Shown here: positions 1 through 12,400 of the stretch, piece after piece
Position numbering within the stretch: the stretch's first letter is position 1
Layout of the letters: every line of letters starts with the position of its first letter
Source: Tomocerus qinae
Lineage: Eukaryota > Arthropoda > Collembola > Entomobryomorpha > Tomoceridae
Direction: 5' to 3'
Assembly: GCA_020055645.1 (NCBI GenBank)
Contig: CM034546.1
Coordinates: 101,742,001 to 101,806,000 of the forward strand
Length of the DNA stretch: 64,000 bases
Translations under genes and position numbers: made by a program
The notes under the pieces: model-generated
The model's input: only the letters and a program-made list of their open reading frames with translations
Told to the model about the DNA's origin: nothing
Database searches by the model: none

Positions 1-212
1 TGGATATCTGTATTTCGATGGACATCTAGTGTGTCTGAAGATTTTAAGTGAATTTGATGGCGGGATCCTTCGTACCATGAAGATATTCATCACTAAACAT
101 AATACATCACTAAATACAGTGATGAATATCTACATGCTACCAAGGATCCCGCCATCAAATTCACTTAAAATCTTCAGACACACTAGATGTCCATCGAAAT
201 ACAGATATCCAC
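1..212. mobile_element. Foldback (hairpin) element, possibly cut by the window edge
   Basis: Bases 1-94 and about 117-212 are near-perfect reverse complements, separated by a loop of about 23 bases that holds a second copy of the short word catcacta. The arms differ at only a few positions near the loop. The match runs to base 1, so the true outer end and any target duplication may lie outside the window. This is the structure of a foldback MITE or an old head-to-head duplication. It carries no credible coding sequence; the open frame across it is a by-product of the palindrome. Confidence 0.8.
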
Positions 213-518
213 TATTTATTTTCTTGCGTCATTTTTTAAACTGTGTAGTTGTAAATAATAATAATCTGGATAACCCACCTGTAACTTTTATTATTTACTG
301 GATCTGACCTAGATCCTTTTTTCACTTATTTATTATGTCACTTCACACTTGTTTACATTTGCGTTAATGCAATGCACTATGAGTTTTGTGGACTTGAGCG
401 GACTGCGAGCTAGCGCTAGCGGTTGAGTCATCCTCATCATCCAGTTATCGTCCCAGATTGATTCAACAACATCTCCCAAACTCCCAATCCTAATTCATGA
501 TTTCTCTCTCTTCGTAAA

Positions 519-546
519 TCATTACTCATTACTCATTACTCATTAC
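519..546. repeat. Heptamer microsatellite (TCATTAC)x4
   Basis: Four perfect tandem copies of TCATTAC, about 1 kb upstream of the caspase start codon. Nothing indicates a function. Confidence 0.9.
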
Positions 547-949
547 AAATCGTAATGTTACAAAATTGCAATATTGAGACTGGGAAGGGTAAATTGAGAC
601 ATAAAAAGTTCTGACTCGCAGTGAGACGTCTGTGACTTAGATTGGATATTGGATTGGACATGAAGATGACTCATATCAAATGAACCAAAGAATTCCGTCT
701 CCAGTAAAAAGGTATGTCAAACCAAAACACGGCGGCGAGAGTCGTTTCATTGCTAAAATCACATGCCGCAACTACTGCAGTGGTTGCCTAATTTGAAACC
801 GTTGTTGCTGTAATTGGGTTTTTTCATTTTTGGACTCCAGTCATCCAAGTCATCCAGTGCTCGAGTTTCGTTTCATCAGTATCAGTCAGTGTCTCTGTCC
901 ACAATCGATATTTCCGTTTAATAAAGGTTACCTTTTACCTTCGGGTCAG

Positions 950-1407
950 GTAAGAAGATGAAGGCAAAGACTCGTAATCTGCAATAAAACTGAAAACGGA
1001 TTTTACTTCTGACTTCTACCAACTGTGCTGGTTGCTGGTGATTAATATTTTAGGCTAAACTGCAGTTATCCGGCCAGGTTTTTATTGCACCCTTGCACCT
1101 CAGCAGTCAGCACCCTTGCACCCCAGCAAGTATTTTCAAAACAAGTCACTATTTGCTTCTTTTTTGACCTAACCTAATAAAATTGAAACAACCAAACATT
1201 TATTGTATTCATTTTTATTAGGTTAGGTTAGAAAAAGGCGAAAATAGTGACGGGTCTGGCTATATACTGCAGACTAGACTGAAGGGTGCAAGGGTGCAAG
1301 AAAAACCTGGCCGGATAACTGCAGTTTAGCCAATATTTTATATTGAATAATGTTATAATATTATGCGAGTATATGTTACTCTTCACTCTACTATATTGTC
1401 TTTCCAG
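950..1407 (+). other. Inferred 5'-UTR intron of the caspase gene
   Basis: A good donor (GTCAG then gtaaga) sits at 949/950, and a good acceptor with a pyrimidine-rich tract (attgtctttccag) ends at 1407. This is 96 bases before the start codon. If used, the intron removes the whole MULE-like MITE at 1053-1331 from the mature leader. This is inferred from splice-site appearance only. The alternative is an unspliced leader that contains the MITE. Confidence 0.35.
1053..1331. mobile_element. MULE-like MITE with long TIRs and a 9-bp target site duplication
   Basis: The element starts GGCTAAACTGCAG and ends with its reverse complement. About 45 bp of terminal inverted repeat match almost perfectly, and a second, inner inverted pair (containing gacctaacctaataaaa) lies towards the centre, so the whole element can fold back. 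It is flanked by a perfect direct repeat AATATTTTA at 1044-1052 and 1332-1340. Long TIRs with a 9-bp duplication are typical of Mutator-like elements. It has no transposase, so it is non-autonomous. It lies about 170 bp upstream of the caspase start codon. Confidence 0.88.
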
Positions 1408-1503
1408 TCCAAGCTGTATACTCCAGGAAGCATTCTCAGCTGTATACTCCAAGAACACACGTCAATTTTTGTCAACTAACAAGCACGATACATTGGGGTC
1501 ATA

Positions 1504-4479
1504 ATGGAACCTTCTGACAGAATAAAAATTCAAAAAAATATTATTACCTTAAGTCAGCAAATTAACTTAAGTATTCTTTCTGCTGAACTAGTCAGAAGAG
1601 AAATAATAGACCGAGATGATGTAGAAAGAATCAAAGTAAGTAAAATGTCTCAAAATGATCAAGCTGTTTTAGATTCCAAAATAACACGTAATGTTTAAAT
1701 GTATTTGTTAAACCAACAGGGACGATATCATACTGAAAAAGAGCAGGTACAAGAATTCCTTCTTTTCTACACGAGACGGGGTCCAGATGCTTTTAAAATT
1801 TTGGTCGAAGCATTAAATTCTACCGGGTACATCAGTGAGGCTGCTTTACTGTCGTCAGAAGAACAAAATTCCCAACATTCACCGGTTCTGTCCCCGTCCC
1901 CCACCCCCAGCTCAAGTAATGGCATCAATGGAATTCTTCGAGACGATGAGACAGGAAATGACGATATAATGGTCAGCTCAATAACATCTCTCGGATCTTT
2001 ACCATCCCCTACTACTGGAAAATCTGAAGTCAAAATAAGCTCTGGCCGGTATGGGATTATGTGTAGTAATACAAATGAGAGACTGAGAGTTTTAATCTGG
2101 TTTCATGAAATTCATCATCGTTAGTTAAGATACTTGTGTATGAATTTAAGAGATGTGTATGAAAAAAAATTTGAAATTCGATATTGAATATCAACTAATG
2201 ATAACCTTTGCAGAAAAGGGAATGTGAAAAACAGTTTCTTTCCGATTTTTGATGCACCGCCCCCTTCCCGCAGGACACACCCCCTGAAGGTCGAAAAGCA
2301 TATACAAAAAATCTCGGCAACTACTGGACCGATTTGGATGAAATTTTTTTTAAATTGAATGAGATAATATTTGCCCCAGGGGTTCTGCGATTCATTTCAA
2401 AATTCGAACTCCATCATTCAAAATAAATTTCAAAATTTTGAAAAAAGTCATTTTTTTGAAATTTATCGCTCATAGAGCAAATCTTACTGTAATAGCTATA
2501 CAAATAGCCAGTTATCATATTACATCAATTTGACCTCTGAAAATGTCAAAGGTCAACTTTTTGAAACGCTTCAATATATCTTGTGCGACCTATCAATCAG
2601 CATCTAAATAACTCGAGCAGAACGATTATGATGTAATTGTAATGTAATGTATGATGTAATGATGTAATGATTTTGTATATGCTTTTCGACCTTCAGGGGG
2701 TGTGTCCTGCGGGAAGGGGGCGGTGCATCAAAAATCGGAAAGAAACTGTTTTTCACATTCCCCTTTCTGCATAGGTTATCATTAGTTGATATTCAATATC
2801 GAATTTCAAATTTTTTTTCATACACATCTCTTAAATTCATACACACTTGTTGTTTGTGTATTTCAGAGTTATTCCACTAGAGTTGTCCCTCTCCAACTTT
2901 GTCTTTGAGAGACCTCCATTAAAAATTAATGTCCAGAAGGCTACTATCTACAATGATGGCAAAGTTGACCGAGTAAGTTTTTTTGAGGCTTTTTATTACT
3001 GCAAACAGAAACTATAATGACATCTAATTCTCTAATCAAATTTTTTCAAAGCCTCATTGAATTATTCAAAAGCATTTCAAATGACAAAATTTTTGTTTTT
3101 CTCCCAGGTCTACCAAATGATGTCCAGGTATCAAGAATTGACCCTAATTTTATGCTAAACTACAATTGCCTATTGATCACTGACGCACATAGTATGTTTT
3201 ATATGTGACAACAGTTACAAAAAATTTTTAGGACTCAGTCTAGGACTCTTTAAAAAATTTAAATCTAAATTGACATAAAGTACGATCAAGTACTTTTATA
3301 AGCAGTTATTTTATTACTATCAATCAATCAATTCATTACATCAACTAAGTAAAGGTTTTCTATGTGTAAGGTACATAGAAAATACTAATAAGATAAGGTA
3401 CTTAGGTACCCTATTCGAACATCTACCACACATTGGGACAAATTGTAATATATCTTGTAAGGTCGTTACCATTGAAATGTATGCATTTGTTTTCAGACCT
3501 CGCGGATTTGCTCTTTTGGTTAATAATATCACGTTTCCTGGCGATCCCAAAAGTACTCGCCGAGGTGCACACAAAGATTCTCAACATCTGAGTGAACTTT
3601 TGGAAGAATTGGGGTTTATTGTCACAATTCGTCATGACGTGAGGAAAGAAGACCTGATAAATTCTGAAAATGGAATAATTAAAACATTTCTGGAGCAGTT
3701 CCAGAATACTAATGTCGATGCATGTTTTGTCGCTCTTATGAGTCATGGCACTAAAAATAAGCTGCGGATGTGTGATCCAATGGTACCTGAAAATATTAGG
3801 GCCTATCATGTGGATATTTATGAAGACATTTTGTACAAATTTAACAATCGAAACTGCCCTGCTTTAATGGGAAAACCGAAAATATTTCTGATTCAAGCTT
3901 GTCGAGGTAAGATCCACGATCGAGGCATCAGACGCACGCAAATTGATGGAAAAAACCTCACTCAAACGGTATTGTTAGACGATGCTTCAGGAGAAGAATT
4001 TTACTTGCCTGAAAAGTACCCTGAAATGGAGGACATACTTGTTTGTAATTCTACTGTGCATGGATATGTTTCAAATCGTGATACAGACAGAGGGAGTTGG
4101 TATATTGAATGCTTTTGTCAAGTCTTTATGGAGCTGGCTCACAACACCGAAATTCTTGTGATGCTTAAAGAGGTTAAAAATATTTTAATAATTATATTTT
4201 GTTTGACAAGTGCCATATTCTGTTAAATCAAGTTACTCCTGATTGGAATATCATTAATGAAAAATAATCAAATGTATTGTTGGTAGCTTAAAGTTGTAAT
4301 TTATGGATTTAAAATTATAGGTAGCACGCATGATGCGCTACATTCAGTCAGAATACGGAGAAAAGCAGATGAGTAATTTTGATAATACCGGATTCTTCAA
4401 CGACTTATATTTCAATCCTGGATTATATGCCAATCCAGATAATGGAAATGAAATCTCAGCAGGATCTTCATCTGGTTAA
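1504..4479 (+). CDS. Dronc: CARD-containing initiator caspase (Dronc / caspase-2/9 type), six coding exons
   Basis: Cysteine protease expected to start the apoptotic cascade after recruitment through its CARD to an Apaf-1/Dark-type platform. Coding exons: 1504-1635, 1720-2048, 2867-2972, 3108-3127, 3497-4172, 4321-4479; all phases fit and give 473 aa. Residues 1 to about 90 form the CARD (RRGPDAFKILVEAL just before its end). Residues 95-154 are a Ser/Pro-rich linker. The protease domain holds catalytic His279 (MSHG) and Cys331 in QACRG, the canonical pentapeptide (Drosophila Dronc has a variant). The small subunit carries DRGSWYIE. The inter-subunit linker contains LTQT and an acidic DDASGEE, possible processing sites. 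The ATG has A at -3 and G at +4. The length fits insect Dronc proteins. Intron 2 contains a transposable element. It is convergent with the Ras-like gene downstream. The family call is very secure; orthology to Dronc rather than another CARD caspase is likely. Confidence 0.95.
2136..2844. mobile_element. Non-autonomous long-TIR (foldback) DNA element in caspase intron 2
   Basis: Bases 2136-2309 and 2671-2844 are inverted repeats of about 174 bp with only a few mismatches. Both ends read GTGTATGAATTTAAG. A candidate 4-bp target duplication ACTT lies at 2132-2135 and 2845-2848; it is short enough to be coincidental. The interior has no coding potential and includes a degenerate tandem run of ATGTAATG-like units near 2628-2670. 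The right end lies only 22 bases before the exon 3 acceptor, so the element supplies part of the region where a branch point is expected. Confidence 0.9.
3108..3127 (+). other. Dronc: 20-nt coding microexon of the caspase gene
   Basis: Flanked by ctcccag and gtatca, this exon encodes only VYQMMS plus two bases of an Arg codon completed by exon 5 (RPRGFALLVNN). It is needed to join the linker (ending KVDR) to the first strand of the protease domain. The joined VYQMMSRPRGFALLVNN matches the usual YxMxSxPRGxxLIxNN start of caspase domains. Skipping it would shift the frame. Confidence 0.88.
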
Positions 4480-6439
4480 TACTTTAGGGACTATCTGTCT
4501 TTTCTGTCTATGACATGGCATGAATCACTGGAAGATTTATATCGATATAAATATAATATAGTAAATGTACTAAATATTCTATAAAGGATTCATTCCGTCC
4601 AAATTGTTATCCCTCCAGTTGTAATGACGGGAATTTGTTACGCTTTTCTTAGTATCTTAATCTTAGTCACAATCTTAGTGCCCTTGTGATGATGAAAAAT
4701 AATGATTTTCCAAGGAACAGAAGTTTCTCTTATTTCAAATAAGCCTCTTATTTTGAACTAAAAATGCCAGCTTAATTGATGATATTGTAAGATTCTAAGT
4801 ATTTTTGTTGTAGACTGTTGTTATAATCATTTTTTGTAATGCTCAAATATACATTTGTACGTATACACATTGTGTATATTGTTGTACTACTTGTATATGT
4901 ATCTAGCTAATGCTCATGCACGCATAGCTATAGCTGAATTATTCCTAGTTTTTACAAAGTTGCTACTTGTCATGAGCTTTCAGAATTAGTCTTTAACCAA
5001 AAAGACATTAATTAAAAGTGATATAACGTTATGATGTGTACGTATTCCTAATTTATACGTTAACAATGTCAATGAAAACTCGTACAAATAAGATGGCTTG
5101 ATTACAAAAATTATTTATTCATGATCAGTTTGTCGTTGATTATACATAATACTTTTGGACACTTAACAGATAAGTTTTTAATTATAACTAGACTTTTACG
5201 TAGACTTAATACACTCATGTTTTCTTAACTGTAGTTCGTATAACATAATATGCATTCCTTCCGAAGCACAGCAACGACATTATCGAAGGACAGAGAATAG
5301 TTTAGTTTAGCTTATATCCTCATTTGTAATTGTGATGTAGTAATGCAAAGTGGTATATTGCAGTCATATATTAGGGGTACTAATAATAATATTTGGTTAT
5401 TAGAATCACTAGAAATTATTTAGAAGAATTTTTAGATATATGAGGTCGTTTAGAAGTAGAGAGGTACGCTTTAGTTAGAATATAATTACATTTCTCTGAT
5501 TTTTCTTTCCCTTATTAAGAATAGAATAATTATTCTTAATTCCGATTGTTGCAAATAAATGAGGTTGTAATAGTATTTACCATTTATACTGGCTCACTCA
5601 CTGCATAAGAATTTTTTAAGCTTAGTCAGAATGGTTTACAATAGAATATTGATTTATTGAAAGAAATTACTGTAAATTGGTACATAATACGCTTTGTAGC
5701 ACTTCATGCAACGCAACCATGCCTTAATTTTACCGACTTATGACATTTAGTAGTGAAAATGGTAACGAAATAAAAAGTACTGAAACTTTAACGAAAATGA
5801 ATTGGATAACAATATCTCAAGTTAAATAATAATGACAATAGTACCTATACTATCCTAAAAAGTATTTGTTTTCTTATCCGTATTGTGCGAGTTTACGAGT
5901 TTCATTAAGACTAAACATTTCCACATTTTGTTCATTAATACCTATTGTATAATACTTATAGTCATATTTGACTTTATTTATAACTTATCTTACAGTAATT
6001 GACGTATTGTATAAGTATAGGTACTTATTTCCCAAAATGGTCGAAGATTATCATTTCTTCTTATTACAATAACCATTATTTAGAGAGAATAACTAACATA
6101 AACTAGTATGATAAATCTGTGTGTAGCATTAGCATCACAGGAGTAATAATTCAGCATTACTCTGTCAGGTCAAACATTGAAAACAGAGATTGAAAAGGTA
6201 CCTTTACAGTGAGGTACCAACGTAAAAGTAGACTTTAACGATATAATAGTCTCTTTTCTCCCCAAGGATGAAATCGAGAAAATTCCAATTATTAGCATTA
6301 TTATATTAACTAAAGATATTTACTTAAATATAATTGTTTCCATTGATAGATATTACAATTACGTTGGTATGTTAGTTTAATTTTAATATATGCTTAGTTT
6401 TGTGCCATATACACCATGAAATATCTCTGGCAAACCGCT
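4480..6439. other. Convergent intergenic region holding both 3' UTRs
   Basis: No open frame with coding character is present between the caspase stop (plus strand) and the Ras-like stop (minus strand). Plus-strand AATAAA candidates occur near 5553 and 5769. Minus-strand AATAAA (read as tttatt) occurs near 5113, 5651 and 5972, so the two transcripts may overlap at their 3' ends. The sequence is AT-rich, and I see no repeats in it. Confidence 0.5.
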
Positions 6440-9400
6440 TTACAAAGAGCAAATGGGAGGTGAGTTATGTCTCTTTTTCATGGAATGGAATTCCACAAGT
6501 TTACTCTTCAGGTGGCAAATGCTATTGGTCAAGTTGTTCCCACTACTTTCCTTCTCGGTTGAGTTAGAAGATTGTCTAGAAGCACTGCCATGGCTTTTAA
6601 AAGAGTTCTCCGATGCATTGCATTGTGTACTGTTTGGCTCATCATTGTTTGATTCAGAAGAGGATTCGTAGGAAGTGTCGATGATCGAAGCGTGGCCTAC
6701 GGCTACCTGTTGAGATGGACTCGTTCTCCCCAGTCTCAAGTTCCCCAGCATCTTTGAAACAGAAAACTTCCTTTTCGAGGGCTGGTGCTCGGCGAAAGTT
6801 GAAATGATAGTTTGGAAGGATTGATAGACCTCTGGAGAATTCTCGGCCACGGACAGCTCAAAGAAATGTGTAGAGAATTGCATGGATGCGCTAAGCCCTT
6901 CCACCTTTTCGACAGTACGGAGATGCTCCAAATCATTTTTATTCGCCAAAAGAACTACTGGAAGTGTTACGGGGGATTTCGTAGCGGAGGATGAATGAAC
7001 TGGAGGGGGAGAGGAATTCGAAGACGGAGGATTGGCTTTCGAGTTGGACGATTGTTGAGCCTGGTTATGTTTGCTGTAGTAGTTGGAGAGCTTTGCCAGT
7101 GCTTCTAGTGCGAATGTAAATGAGCTTCGGTCTGTGATCGAATAGACAATTATGAATCCATCGGCTCGTTGCATTTCCTTCATTGGGAATGTCTTCCGAT
7201 CAGCAACTGATGCAGAATTTGTACAATTGCTACTGTTGCAAGATTCCTGGAAGAAATTCAAAAATATACATTTAGTAATGCAAATTAAAGCTTGTTATTT
7301 ATTGCTAGCCCACTTTCAACATTTCATCATCCTAGATATTATGGCTACTTATTTCACAGCTTTCAACTATTGTTTGGCTTTTTCGCTGAATATTATTGCA
7401 ATGAAATAACTGGTGCACTCTACCATTCATCAGACATTATGTATACGTGCAAACAGCAGGATTCATGTTTGTGTAGACTTCTATATACAGAATCCTCTTT
7501 GTAAAACAGATACTTAAACTGAACAGGAAAAGGTAGAAAGTTTGTTTTCTTTCGCTAAAATAGCTTCCTTAGAATTTGTATATTTTATTTTCACACGTAC
7601 AGAAAACAGATCAGGAAAAACTTTCAGAAGAGTGCATCAGTCGCAACCAAACGAGATTATAGCTAACATGATAAAAACAATTTTCTTAGTGCTAAAGCGT
7701 AGAAGCTTACCTCTGAGGTGGAAATGTCAACGATCTCTATGTCGAGAGAATGTCCATGGCTTACAGTCATCGTCTGGCGATACAGCATATCTGTAGGTAA
7801 AATAAAATCCTCTTATTAATATCACTTTATTTTGCGTAGTTCGAGGATGACAGACGGCAAGGTGTGCAGTACATACCTACATAATATTCCTAACAACAAT
7901 CTTAGCTAAATATAGCAGAATACGTAATCTTAAACTAACATAGAGCTGCTAAAAGCTTCTTTCCAAATAAAAATCTTTCAATTTACCTTTCCCTGCAATA
8001 ACAAATTCACATTATAATTTCGAATACAGATGCTTAGTATATTTTTTAAAGTAAATAATTGAATTCTAATATAAATTAGTTCATTAGATATGTTGGATTT
8101 CATCTGTTCAATGTGGAAGGTACAAATAAGTGTGTATAGAGTTGCAGTTTCCTCGTAGGAAGATAATAATAATATTCGAGTTAAAAATATGTTGGTATAA
8201 TATGTGGAACAGGACCATTTTTTAAAGACGCTCTACAATTAGGCGGACTACATTGGTTAGATCTAGTTTTCGCAGAATTTCTACAGATGCAATGACAGTT
8301 ATGTTTGGTTAGGCAAGGGAATAGTCGTCGTCATCAATTCAATCCACTTACTTTGGCAAATTGTATATAAAGTTGTGTCTAACTTGTGTGTGTGCGTACA
8401 TGTCCTGCGAATTTTATTTCTACACGTAGTCTATCTACCTACAAGTTACATATAAGTGGAGCGAGTAGCCATAATTTCCCTGAGAAGTATTACACTACAT
8501 ATTGGTGTTTTCTGGCGCGACACACTGGCGTCGGATATTCTTACTCAAATTCGGTTTTTTCCATTTCTTGTTACATATAAGAGTCTGAGACGACCTATCT
8601 TTTGTATTCCCCCATCCATCCCCTGCTCAATAAATATAATATTCTACTTAGCTCAACTAACCGTAAGTACATCGTAAAGGAGACGTACGTGTATCCCCAC
8701 ATTATAAGTGTGACTAACACATATGTCTTTACAGATCACCCCGATAAGACTCCTTGCCTCTCTTGCTCCTGTTTGCAATGAAATTCAATCATCTCATAAT
8801 TGCAGATATCTAGTAGTACGTGGTAGTACCTACTGAATATCTATATCATACATATCTATATAATATATTTGTACATATTCTCTTCCAGATGCTAACTTAG
8901 GTTTGCCCAGGGTCTTCAGTCTTCGCAAACATGTCCTGAATCAAAATTACATGACGACAGCTACTGTCATAGGTATGCCACAGTAGTACAAATACTACGG
9001 GCGCCTTAATTCTCCTGTCAAATAATCAACCCAACTACTTTTTCTTTGTCCTTACTATAAACTTTCCTCGATTTCATTCTTGTATTAATTACCAGCATAT
9101 CTTCCTGACATATATAGGGTGATCTACACTACTAAATACTCCTTGCATCTATAAGCTAACTACAATCGTTGTTACTCAAAGAGATAAATGGCCCATTTAT
9201 CTAGTATTATATCTATATAATTAGAACATCTTTTTTAAAGCACTCCAAATATGTCCATTTATAAAGAACATTCAACCAAGCAAAACGATTTGTATTTCAA
9301 CTGATAACTCGTATAAGGACTATAATGTATCACCTTGGACATTATGACTAATATCGTTAGCAATTTTTAACTACCTACTAAAAAGACCTATAACCTATAA

Positions 9401-12400
9401 ATAGTAAATGCAAAGGTAGATAAAATATAATAGTCAGAGAGCTCATGGCGCCAAGTAATCGGACAATAATTCCTTTTGGTGCAATGTGCATGGAAACCTT
9501 TGGTGTTTTTCCATTTACATTCCTTGAGTGGAGGCTACATCGGTGGCAAATTACTTTTATGTAACTTTTACATGACAAGGCTCACCATGTTGGAGCCTAC
9601 AGTTCCTAATCATCTTTTATTCAGCATTTCCTAATGTTACGTAAGATCTTAACTTATGTAGTAGTACTGCAAAGCAAGGTGTTCCGGTAGATTTCTAAGA
9701 GTGATGGTGTCTCAACGTACCTGTGTTGGATTTATATTCCCCAATGTAGCGTCTCGTCAGATAACGAACCGTCAGAGCTGTAAAACCATAAATAACAACA
9801 CGCTTTTATTAACTTTATGAATTTTAACTGTCAAATTTGTCTTAGACATAAAAACATCACTTGTGTTATGGTACATTACAACTGGCACCCCATGGGATGG
9901 GACTGTCTACGCATTTCCTCATTAACTTCGTCATGCAACGTAGTAGAATTACATAAAATGTAGTGTAACTCATTACATAAACTGTTTTTCTACTCAAATT
10001 TTACAACATTTTTGTAACATTGCTGACAGAAGTGAGTCAAATAGTCAAAATTAGCAGACCTTCAATATAGTTAGTTAGTAAATAGATTTAATATTCTTTA
10101 GGACAATGGGGAATATCTATAAATAGTTCTAGTAAATCTAGAATTTTTACAAATGGACAGAAATAGAAAAATATAGCTACAAACACCATGCTTAATAAAT
10201 CTCATTGAAGGAAATATGCAATTAACTCAGTCATTTTCAAAGAACTCTAACGAAGACAAAATTCAGCCTTTTTTATTGATGATCACAATGCCTAAGTGTG
10301 TTGTCACTAAGTACACCACTTAATTAAGTAATGACCGCTTACGCGTACAGCTTTTGGTAGACGAATCAATGTCGCCAAGTATATGTAATTCTAGTATAAA
10401 TATACATATGAGATGACTATTATAGTATATTATGGGGATGTAATGAATCTCAATATCAGCTCAAAGAATAGCTCAATTAAGATTGACCGTCGAAACAACT
10501 TTTCCACAAAAGGAGTCTTTTGAGATTTCTTGCTCCGACTTTCCTTTTAGAAAGCATTTCGTTTACATGTAATATGATATGGGCCTTAATTATAGGATAT
10601 AATAGAGTATCTTTCATACGTAACTGTATACATCTAGGTATGTCTGTACTTACAGTAGATTGTTATGTCTAATTTATCGTTTCTTTGAAGGATATGTACT
10701 ACAAAGCATAAAAGCGTTTGAATTTCTTAAACGTTTAATTAGGAGTCTATAGGACTCAAATGGGATGCAGATATATGATTTTCGTCATCACGGAGATTGA
10801 GTTACTCTTTTAGCCAGTGTCTTATTTCGATTTGAATTTAGGGTGAATAGTATGTGTTTCATGCACTTCTCTTTCTGATCAAAGATATCATTAAGCATTG
10901 ACGTAATACAGCCGTAGAAACTTGAGAACTTGAAAATGTGAGCGGAAATCAATTGAAATTCTATAATTTATCTCAACTTATGACATAATTAAAGTATTAT
11001 AGTTCAGCGCACTGTGAACTATGAACTTATGCGGAATATTGATAGCTGCTATTACGTCACAATGCAATGAACTCAGCACTTAGATAATTATCATAATGAA
11101 ATAGAGCTTTTAACATTTCAGCCTTTAGCCATAAGCAAATATTAGTAATAATACTTCAAAGTATCAAAATCCTTTTCAAACTCACAGCAGCAATATATTT
11201 ATTACCCAGCAATTGATATCACATGAATAAACTCAATCAGGATATCAAAGACAGGAAATGGATGGCAAACAAAAACAAAATAGGCTTATTACACTACTTA
11301 TCCAAATCGCATCCATTAGAAACTTCTAGCATCAGATTAGATTATCTTTGAATAAGATACAAAGAGAAATCCGAGAGAAATATTCTGAATTCATAGATCT
11401 GTTTATTTTGTTCATGTAAAACGAAACATTAGACTAAACTTGTTGACAATCCAAGATACTAAAATCCTCTTGCACTCTGTTCCAAGTTTCAAGTGCTATC
11501 TGCCATTTCAACAATATTGTTATGTAATAAAACCGAAATGCGTCATTTAGGTCCATTAGTTGGCAGAGATAACTTTGTCGATAGTTCAAAGAACTTCCTT
11601 TTGGATTAAGGAACAACAAGGGTCAGGCCATCAAAATATGTTGACAGGTTCTAGGACTTTCTCTATTAATTAGCGGAAAAGTTTCCGTCGTTTATGATAT
11701 CATGGAAAACTTTTCCTTCGGAATTGTGAGCCATTAGAAACTGATTGTGTGAATGTACTGAGTGAACACATGCCCCAGTGATGTCAAATCTGTCGTCATC
11801 ATTAACCACTATCTCCTGAATATCAAAACTCAACTACGCAGTGTTATTATTCTAGTTTTATTATTCCATTGCAGGTATATCTTTTATCAGAAGTCAATAA
11901 GTGATGATGCAATTGGGATGCAAAGAAGTAATACGATAAAAAATATCCCCGAGAATGTCCTTCAAGACGAGTAAATAAACTAACCGAATGTTTGTATACT
12001 CTGAATCCCTTCCTATGTGTACGTAACAACATAAGAATGTAATTCTTAAGGTAAAGTCTGTTCACTAGCTCGTAATAACTATTGCATAACATCAGAATCT
12101 CATAGGACCTCGCAGAGCAAACGCAATATGAACAACTTGAGGATAATGATATTATCAGTCGTTTCTACGTAGTGTCTCATTTTACCAAGTTCTTATAACT
12201 TAGATTCTTATATCTCCCAAGATTACTAATCAGCAATAACCGTAAGAGTGAGTGAACGTCAACATGACATTGGATAGACTTTTTGTGTACGACTCATTTG
12301 CTCGGTGACGTCTTCGCTAACAGTAAATCGAAATCCAGTCAGGTAGGTAAGTATGCTATACGCCAGATTGAATTGCTTTCTATCGTCACGAAGAAATAAT

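Noticed and set aside
29..307. 92-codon plus-strand open frame at the window start
   Set aside because: It runs through both arms of the hairpin element and has no domain or start context; it is a by-product of the palindrome.
1767..2033. 88-codon minus-strand open frame
   Set aside because: Antisense shadow of caspase exon 2.
3423..3809. 128-codon minus-strand open frame
   Set aside because: Antisense shadow of the caspase protease exon, which is clearly coding on the plus strand.
6440..6454. C-terminal Cys of the Ras-like protein as a CaaX prenylation site
   Set aside because: The protein ends PICSL, so Cys is third from the end and not fourth; no prenylation box can be claimed.
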